Of a stretch of 64,000 nucleotides of DNA, positions 41,901-52,500 are shown one piece after another; within the stretch, counting starts at the first letter, position 1; each line of letters opens with the position of its first letter. A program made the translations under genes and the position numbers. Below the pieces are notes generated by a model. It saw only the letters and a program-made list of their open reading frames with translations, did not search any database and was not told the DNA's origin. The DNA is from Thysanoteuthis rhombus. Its lineage: Eukaryota > Mollusca > Cephalopoda > Oegopsida > Thysanoteuthidae. The stretch spans positions 57,736,519-57,800,518 of the forward strand of contig OY735209.1 of assembly GCA_963457665.1 (NCBI GenBank), given 5' to 3'.

Positions 41901-44900
41901 GATACACTTTTTATTCAGAGAATTGCATTTTTCAACAGTTTACAAGGGAGAGAAGTGGGAAAATGTTCTTGGAATTCTTTTTGCTAATCGAGTGGAAAAT
42001 GTATGACTGATTATCCACAAGTTTTTTTTTCAAGCTTATATGGATGCATAACATATTTTCCCACCTATCATCTAAAACTGAGACAAGAAATCAGAAATTA
42101 AACACAAACAAATTTCTGTTTGAACAACTAGTATAATTTAAGTGGCTTATTATTTTTCTGTTTTAATTGGGTTCCTTAATGTATCTTCTTTAGGAAACAC
42201 TGAATATTAATGGACACTAGATATTTTTACATTCATTACATTTGTTTTCCAAGATGGGATAGATTCTCTGTATTTCTATTCTTTGAATAATTATATAGTC
42301 AAGAGTAAACATTACAAGAAACACTATATAAAAAAAGGATATGTTTTAGGTTTAAATAATGCATTATCTCTGGTGTTCACATGGTCTGATGAAGTATGAA
42401 CACATTTTGGTGAGAGACAATCTCTGAATAATGGATAAATTCTAAAATTAGAAGGTATTTAAATCACATGAATACTTATATTAGTCATGTAATGTTTTTT
42501 TCTCAGCTAACATTTTTTAACCTCTTAGGAATCAACCAATGATGCACACAGTAATTCTTATTTTCCTGCATTCTTGGAAAGAAGAATCGAAAAAGTTTTG
42601 TTTGTCTGTTTGTCTCATAAAATATAATTTGCAAACTGCGTATGTATTCAGTAATGCAGAGAGTTTACATGTTCAGACTGTCTAGCAAAATGTCAGGATG
42701 TTCCTATAGGGTTGTCTTGCTAATCCCGAGCCTGAGTAAAGGAAGATGGTTGAGTGAGGGGTAAGCAACTCCACCTAGTAAAACCTACTTGCCACTGGAA
42801 CTGTAGCAGCAGCAGCAGCATCTCAGAGATCACCTAAGAGAGACCCTGGTCTGGGAGATTACTTTTAAGAAGGGGTCATAGCGAATGCTGGTGCCTATGG
42901 AAAGCCAAATTACTGAAAGACCTCATCACCGAGTAGGCAAAAACCAGAATAGAGACCTGGGAAATTAGCACAAGTGGCAGATTGGAATCCTCAGTGGAAG
43001 AGATGAGTTGAGAGGGCAAAGCAGACCTGGAGTTGAAAGTGAGACAGCTAGACATGGACCCAGCTGAGGGGAGTTGCCCTGAACCTAGTCTTCTGGAGTG
43101 GTGTGGTTGCAGCCCTATGCTCCACAGGGTGTTTACTGGAATAAACACACTGTCTACCAAAGTAACAAAAAATCCAGATTATCAAGTAAAATTGTCATTA
43201 TTAGATCATGGACCATCAACATGAAAAAATAAATGGATAAGTACAAGGCTATATGAAGAATGGTCTCATTATGTGAAAAAATATATGATAGTAATAAAAA
43301 AAAAAATAATAATCAAAAAACATGACTGACGTATGTTTTTTCCTCTCTTTTCAATTTTTTTTATACAAGTAAAGAATGATTTCCACAGGCCAGACAAAAT
43401 CTATGCGCAAAGAAACATAAGGAAAGGAAGTTACTGACCAAGTAACATTTGAGTATTAGTAGGATCAACTTCGGAGAAAAGAGCTTGAAGTAGAAGTTCT
43501 GTAATTTTGCGTTTGAGTGAAATAAAAGAAATCTTCTTGTCTCCCGTTTCAGAATTGGATAAGATATCTGAAAAATAAAAGGTAGATATTTGTAATTAGG
43601 ACAAAGAAGAAAAACGTTTCCAAAATTTAATGTTTATTATGATCAATTTTGTTAGATACTTAAAAAAATCAAGTCTTTCAAATATGAAGGTATCTAAAGC
43701 AGGGATAGGCAACCTACAGCTTGTGTTCCAGATCCAGCAGACAAAGGGATTTTGACAAGCCCGTGAGCAAAAATTAGGATACTCTTCATGTCTAGAAGAT
43801 TCTTCATGTCTTTTTGATAGATTAAAAAAAAAATGCCTTGATTGAAATAAATTGTGACAAAATCGAGTTCTTTGATAACCCCTTGGTATTATTGGTTAAG
43901 CAAAAACGATTTTAAGGTAGAATATAACTAGATGTCTTATATTTTAAGCTTTTAATGATGTTCATCTGGCCTACCGTCCACTGACTGATACATGATCTGG
44001 CCCATGGGGGCAAAAGGTTGCCACTCCCTTATCTAAAGTATGAAACTGTATGAAAAATATAGAAAAGGAAATTATAATTATCAAGAAATGTTATAAAAAT
44101 TATCTGTCTCTCCTACATTTACTCTACAATACAAAAAAAAACAAACCTATTCTACTTAGTTACACTTTGTATTAGATTTGAGTATAACAATTTACAGTGA
44201 CATAGAAATAAAAGCATAAGATTTGTTCAAGATATATTTACCTTTGATTTCAAGATCTTTAAAGTGAAGAGGTAGACAAAGCATAGATAGGAGAAGGTGA
44301 AAACATGCTTTCCGAAGATCTACTGCAGGAGTCGTTTCACGAGTTCTGAAGAAAAATTACATTGATTAAAATAATAAATGATGACGATTAAGAAGTGCAT
44401 AAATGACATGTTGTGTGAAAGGGAAATCACTCTGGAGAGCATATCAGTATGGGCTTTGCCTTTGGAGGCAGCTGTTAGTGTTTGGGTGCAACGAATAACA
44501 AGGACACCCACCCAAGCAAAGGTAAACCTCCACAATCACTATTTTACTCTCTCCCTCCCAGACACACAAACGAAGAGCCTTCAGCCATGTAAATTCCAAT
44601 GGAGAAAGATTGAAAACTGCTGAAGAAATTGAATACATCTGGTATTTTAAAAAATTGATTTGATTTGTATTCATCAAATCTATGTTATGTGCTAACATTA
44701 TAGCAGCTCTAAATCAAAGTTCCCTCTGAGCTCTGTGTGAGTATGTTCACACATGTTTTGCTACAATTGCATAAAAAGAAAATAATGTGCACAGAAAAAA
44801 CTCTAAATTCTGTGGATGAATTACAGAATTTTTATTGGAAAAATATTGATTCAGTTAAATTGAAAAGTGCACACATGCTTTTTCAACAGGAGAAGAAAAT

Positions 44901-46449
44901 AGGCACATGAGAGTTTTGCACACACTGGCTACAAAGAATTAGAGGGAACATTGATCTGAATCTCTGGTATTCTAAAAAAAGGAGTAAAAAAATTCTAAAA
45001 ACTTATTTAAAATGAAGTATTTGTTCAGAAGATATCTATTTCAATTCGTCCTCGTACAAGTTTTTCATATGGCTTTTTAATTTTTCTTAACCATTCCTTA
45101 TGAATTTGTGGCAAGCGATTGGATACATGCATACCTTTTATATATGAGAAAACAGATGAAATGAGAAGATATATAATCTATATGTAAGTATATGAAAACA
45201 TCAAAAGATGTATCTCAGAGGTGGTAAGGAATTACATCCATTTATTGTCGTAAAATAATACTTACATGTACATAAGTTCTAGAGCATTAAGGATGTAAGG
45301 GACAAGGATCTGAGCTCCAGCTAGATCCACCCTGAGTAGGTCACAGGAATTGAAGAGGATACTGGACAACACTTGATCGCTTCTATTCTATAATATAAAA
45401 ATATAAAAACATACAACAAAAAGTACAATACTAAAGGCACAAAAGATGAAAGTAACTGAAAAACAAGTTTGTAGGTAAATGTTATTTTAATCAGTAATGA
45501 AGTAAATATGGTTTATTTTGTCAATATTTTGATGCATATTTACATCATCCTTGGAACATTAATTCACCACTGAAGTGTTTCACATAGTCAAATGACAAAA
45601 TAGTTTCACAATAGCTGAATTTTAGCAATAAAATGTAACCCAAGAAAACAGCAAAGAAAGGCAATTAAAGACAATGTGACCCCAACCTTTGCAAGGAAAA
45701 AAAAAAATAAAAAAAAAAAATATAAAAAAATAAATACCGAGACTAACTAATTCAACAAGAAATTAACAACCGTACTGTGGGGCCATCAATAAGAATATGT
45801 CAAAATCTTTAAAAAAAAAAAAATAAGAACAAAAAAATTATACTATCTTCATAAACTTCTTGCTCATATTTTGAGTGCTTGTTATTGCATTTATTTGCAA
45901 TTGATATCCAAGGAAAAGAATATCAATTAAAGAAATATAAAATTCTTACCTCATCGGTCTGAAGTCCATAATACATAGTGATGTAGAAACGAGCGTAGTA
46001 AACAGGAAGGATATCTTCTCCTGTCCTGTGAGCACAAAATATTCTGCATAAAGTGCCACATGCCTCTGCCCGGCCATCTTCATAAGTATTGTCCGCAACT
46101 CGTAGTTTCTCTGAGTAGTGTTCAGTCACCATTGAACTGTGGCGGCTTTCGGTGAAAGAATTGTGTCTTCGGTCTGGTTTCTGAGCTATCAGAGAGAAAA
46201 TCTAAAGATTAGAAGCATCACAGGAAACAATTTTATTTTTCCAACATTACAAAGAAATCTATAAGTAATAACCGAAGACCAAGTTGGATCTCAGTTTTTA
46301 TAATGCTAGTATAATATATTCAGAAAACATGATTTGACCTAAGAGGGCCATGGCTGGAATGATGAAAAGATGTTATATTTGGTAACAGGATGTGATTAAT
46401 CCTTTCAAGGCTCCTGGGACGAACATATCCCAAAGTTTTATTGACTGCT

Positions 46450-46506
<57 letters not shown>

Positions 46507-49500
46507 CTAGTTTAGCTATACCATCAAAAAAATGATAATTCAAATAATTTTGCAATTGCACTATGCTTGAAAATATATAAAAAAAATTCATGTTTGTCTC
46601 CATTTTATGATCAACCAAAATGAATGTAGACTGTTTTATGCATTTAGAAGAAGAAAATGAATAAGTAAAGGGGACTACTCAATAATTAGCATTTAATAGT
46701 TATCTACCTTGAAAAATGATTCAGACAGAAAATATAATCAATCCCCTGGCTTATTATATAAGTACATTACAAACATTAGAAAAAAAAAACTGTAAAAACT
46801 TAAAATCCAAGTGGAGGTTAAATTTCATTTTAATCATTTTAAATGAGTTACTCGCATCAATATCATTTGGAAAAAAATAAAATGATATAAAAAAAAATGT
46901 AACTTCAAATAATTAAAAGAATTTGAAAAAGAAAAAAAAAAAAAAAAAAAAAATCAACTCATCATTTCCATGTCAGGTGATGATTTGGTTTAATACTAAT
47001 TTTGCATTATTTACACTTCAAGTGATATGTCTACTATGATTACTACTACATTAATGTTTGGTCCAATGGTAAGACACAGGCCTATCGTCATTATACATTC
47101 AAAACCTAACAGTGTTACTGTACATTTATTCATCTCTTTGCAGTGACAAATGTTACAGAGAGAAAATATAGTCCATTACCTAGCTTATTATATCACCTCA
47201 CCAGGTTAAGCAGACTTGGATTTCCCTGACTATATTCCACAGCTGATCTCAGTTTTGCATAGCTATAGTGAGTTATTTTGCAGGTTAGTATCACTATGGA
47301 CTTGGTGAAATTATACTGTGCATGAATGGCCTCTTGATCTTTTCCCCTTAGTCGGTTCCCTGGGGAGCAATTGATGCAGTGTTTGATTTTCTACTTTCAA
47401 GTAATGTACAATGAATCTTAGTCTGTGAGTAATTACCACACTGGATATATATATATATATATATATATCATATAATATACTACACTTGTATTTTGCATTA
47501 TCTAATTTTTAAGTAAAAAGCTATAATCAGTAGATTAGAATTTAATCAACAGTGTATTTTTGAGCATACTAATTTAAAATGTACATCTACACCTAGGTTA
47601 CTATATAGTCTGTAGCATTGCAAGTATCAGGTTTTGTTTAGTCACTCAATAACTAATGTCTTTCAATAGCATGCTGTGTTAGGGGTGATCAATCAAAAAA
47701 ATCGGAAAAGGGCATGATTAATGAGTAAGTTAATTCTCTCATCTTTTGTTAAGTGGCGATCACTAAAAAGTTCAAATTTGGAAAAAAATAAAAATAAATA
47801 AATAAATAAATAAATTAAAAAAATTTTTTTTTAAATTTAAAAAATAACAAGCGTAAATTGAATCCTCGACTGGAAACTTGTTTTGAGAGGTAATTTTCAA
47901 ATAACAAAAGAAGCGTTTTTTTTTTTATATATAAAGAGTAATTGAAAAAACTTTTGAGTCCTCTAGCTCGATTGGTGTAGCCTGTACCCATGATGCACAT
48001 GTAAAAAACTAGAGACCAAGAAATTGTGGATTAAGGAAGAGGTGAGCAGTAATTGCACTGACCTGTTTCACTGTGACATGGATGCAGCATAACACCAGCC
48101 AGAGCTGCTTCAAAGAGCCACGCACCAAAGAGATCAAGGATACTATTACAACGAGGACGGGATGGTGCCACTGTCAGGCTTGAATCAAGTGACATCTGAC
48201 CAGGGCCTATCACTGGGGTTGGTGACGATGCTGCTTTGTATAAATTGGATGATGTGGAAGAAGATTTTGATGAGCCTGGAAAAAAAAATAGGAGGAAATT
48301 ATTTTCAACAAAATCAGAAGTTATTCAATGCTGCATATCTGAATGAACCAATCAGAACAACAAATCTGGTTGAAGTTTTGAAAATAATTACCATCTTTAT
48401 AAATTTTATTCATGTGCAGAAAACATATACATTAAAATTGATCACAATGTTTGCAGTTTTATTCTTTTTCAGTATAGATATACTAGGGTGCATCAATAAG
48501 TCTGTAACCCTACACACAGTCATTAGCTGAATTTTGATCTGGAACTTTCACTGCATAGTGTTCAATATATGTGATTAATATTCACCACTGAATGTAGTAC
48601 ATAGAATTACCAACACATATATCAGTTATCAAATAAAAGGAATATCAGATAAATATTAAAAGTTACCTTTTTGTGTAAGGGGTGCTGTAACAGCTGAGAA
48701 GGGTCTCATTGGTGTTTTACGCTGACCAGGAGGTGTGCATGCAAGATTCGTTCGTGTATTGAATGCATTTGAAGAATTTGCCAAATCTTTTGTGGACTGC
48801 ACAATACCTAGAATAAAACGGAAAAAAAAGGCATCTGAAATACTATAAAAAAAATACATGGTTTTATGGTATATCAATTGCTTTATAATGTTATACGGTA
48901 TCAGACAAGTTTTTTCAGTTTTTAATGAAAGCTAATTCTTCCAGCATCCAAAGTATTTTTTTTTTCAAATTAGTTTTCGAATTGTACATCTTCTCCAAAG
49001 ATGACCAGGAAATGTGCAAAGTCAAAAAACTTTATATAATAATAATAATAAAATGATTTTTGCAATGCTAATTTTGTTGAAGAGATTAATGTTGTTTTTG
49101 AAAATTATAATTGGGAATTTCCAGTTGTAGCCATCAAAGATGACAAAGGGTTCTATCCTTTTTTTTATACATGTTTATCATTTTACTTGTTTGTTCTGGT
49201 GCTTCTGGCCATACCGTTTTGTCTACAGACTTGAAAATTGGCATAAATACTCCACTAGACCCCTTCTAAAAATATTTTTTTCTATTTTTGTGAAAAAAGC
49301 TTTTTGACCCTTTTTGAGCCTTATTCCTACAGATCTATTTTCAACTACTACATTTTCTAGAATCTACATGTTCTAAGAGTCTTTTTCACTCTATTTTAGG
49401 TGTCTTCCAGTGGAAAACTTCAGTGATGCCAAAAATAGAATATATTCTGGTCATATTTATTCTTTGATAGAATTTTTTTTTTATGTGACTTCTAATTTTG

Positions 49501-52500
49501 ACTATGGTGGTTGAATTACTGACAGTGATGGAAAGTATTTAATTTTTTCATCTATGGAATGAAATTATTAAAACCTTTATAAACTATCAATATGAATAAA
49601 CAAAAATCAATAAATGCAGAAAATGTATTGGTAAAAGAAAAATCAGACAAGAAAATAATCATCAAAATTGTAATGCTATAATATATATATTCATATGTAC
49701 ACTCACACATAAACACCAATCATCACAGTAAGAGTAAAAAATTATCAAAAAGAAGAACATTAAACTATGTTTATAGGTAGGTTTTTCTTCCATAAATACT
49801 AAAGGGTCTTTTGATAAGAAAACCAGTTTCATGCTTGCCAGGAAAAAATATGTTTCCTTATTTTAATATGGAATATTCTGGAAATATTGATAGTCAATGT
49901 AACTAAGAGGCTTTGTGAGGACTGTAGGAATTTTTTAAAATAATTCTATATGGAAATAAATAAATGAAAAAAAAAAAAAAAATTAATTTTGGAAATAACT
50001 TAGATAAATTTAGATAATCCAGGATAGAAAATAAATAGATAGGGCATTTTGGGGAGAAATCAGCTGCAATATACAAAAGAATTCAGAAAAGATAAAAAAT
50101 AATTTACCTGGTAAATGTTTCTGTAATGATAAGCATGTCATTTTCATCATCTTTCATACATTTTCATAACTTGAATTAATGTATATTTTAATGTTGAATA
50201 AGTATTTCTAACATAAATTGTTTAAAGAAATGCCTATAAAGACATTTTTACTTGATGAATTGCATCCTATATGGTACCAAATACAATAATTTGTAGCCCT
50301 TGGTATTTAATTAGTAAGATGGATAAATTAAATGATTTTTAATGAGTTTAACTTTGACTGACCTAAAAATGCGTTGACCATAACTGATATTCCATGCATG
50401 GAATGGTAGAATATTAGGGGCAGAGACTTGAGGCACTCATGTTCACTGGGATCAATAACATTTTTGGAGGCCAGAACCATTTCCACAAACTTCGGAGTTT
50501 TGCTGATGATTTCAGGGTGGCACAAATCCACGGGATTTTGTAAGGTGTGTAGAAATCGGAACCAGCTTTGAGCGATACAATCATTGGTCATCTCAGCAGG
50601 AATCAATTGCAAATTCTCTTCGGCTGTTTGAAAGAAAGAGAAAATTCTATTTAATGAGGGGACTGCAGAGAAATAGACCATCTTTAAAGTGAAATAAATT
50701 GATTTCAAATACAAATCATGGATTTAGTAACAATTTCCAAGTATTTGTGGTTCTAAGAGCTTTGCCAGATTAACAATCATTTCTGAAAAAAGATCAATGA
50801 AACAATAATCTAATAATATAACTAACTCACCATTTTTTCGTGGATGATCATGATTATAATTTTTTTCAATGGTACAACCTTCTTAGATATAGATTAGCAT
50901 TCAACATCACACTATCCCTGGCTTTTTAACCTATCTTTTTCAACCTCTCCACCTCCGAGCATATTTTTAGTATTGTAACTCAAATGCTGAGTTCTTGTAA
51001 AAAAATTGATGAAAACAGTAAGTCTTCATTGCATGTTTGAAACGGTTTTATTCCAGGATATCTAATAAATGTAATATAGACATAAATGTGTTGAAAAAAA
51101 TATTTTGATAATTTGAATGAGTACGAAGCATCTTGAAAGATGGAACTTCACATTTGACCACCGTACATTCAGTATGTTTGAACCTATTCTCTCACTTTTT
51201 TTTGTAAATATACTTTACATTTTCTAATAGCGTTTTTTCCCCAATCATCATCATCATCAGTCTTTTAACGTCCGTCGTTGGACATAGACCTTCCAAGATT
51301 TGCCACAATTCCCTATCGTGGGCATCACAGAGCCAGTATTTCCTGAATCTGTCAAGTTCATCTCTCCATCTTGTGTTCTGTCGGCTTCGGTTTCTTATGT
51401 GATCTCTGGGGAATCATGTTGTGAGATGTGATGTCCATTGGTTGTTTTTCATTCTTGCAACATAGCCTGCCCATTATCATTTGAGTTTTTTAATAGTTTC
51501 TATGATGTCTCGGACTCCCGTTTTCTTCCTTACATACTGTGCTGTCTTGTGATCTCTCCATGTAAGGTTGAGCATGATTTTCTCATGTGCACGTTGTATA
51601 CATCTCAGTTTGCAGGCCTGTCTCTTTTTTTCTCCCACAAGTGAAAGAATAATACACTAAGACTAGTTATCTCATCTGTGGCACTGGACTGACAACTAGC
51701 AAGGATATTATCTTGTCCATGGCAGCAGACAGGTTAAGGATTGATTGTAAGTAAAATAGACAAAGAATCTTACAAAACTGAGGTTATCAACAAAACTTTT
51801 TTCATCAAGTCCAGACAAAATGGAGGTGCCAAACCACTGATTTCATATTATTAGTGATGTATTTGCGGTTGATTTTATTTAGTGACAGGAAACTTACCAT
51901 GGCAATTTATTGCTTGAAGATTCACACTTCTAACTTAGAATAACCATCAAAACTGATGATTTGTAGAGAAGTTTTGGAAAAAAAATAAGAGATATTTTCA
52001 TTGAAAGTACTAGCCTTGTGACTTGTTTGAAACTATGCTTCAACTTTTATTCCATTGCAAATCTCGTGCAAATAGATATAAAAATATAATTATTTAAATA
52101 ACTATCAAGAAGGAAAATAAAAGTTATTATTATTGATTTGTGGAACAAGCAAATCAACAGTACGAAGAGAAATTGTAGTTTGGTAATAGATAAATAGTTT
52201 GGTTTAGAAATGAGAGAGAGAAAAAAAGAAAAAAAAAAAGAAAGAGTCCCATAACTCTCAATATCCAGCTTCGGTAGACAGGACCATAGTCATAATACCA
52301 TTATAACGGACCCAGTGTAATTTGTATTTGCACAAGGTACTAATTGAAAATATAACTATAAAAATAGGTAATAGCATTCAATTTTAGATCATGACTAATA
52401 TTAGCAAAAAGAAGAGGGGGATTCTGGGATTGAAGATCAGAGGAGTTCACTTACATATTTGTAGTTCCGGATAGTCTGGTCCATTCATGAACTTGAGGAG

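Larger units (their letters stand above)
46186..48062 (-). other. intron between E4 and E5
   Basis: Holds two TA microsatellites, copy 2 of the TTAACCCTTTCAAG motif repeat and long A runs; otherwise plain. Confidence 0.8.
50624..52454 (-). other. intron between E1 and E2
   Basis: Contains an RTE 3-prime end and copy f of the GTATATGCC family; remainder plain. Confidence 0.8.

Noticed and set aside
51438..51644. 68-codon plus-strand frame
   Set aside because: It is antisense to the RTE 3-prime end, which has clear motifs on the minus strand.
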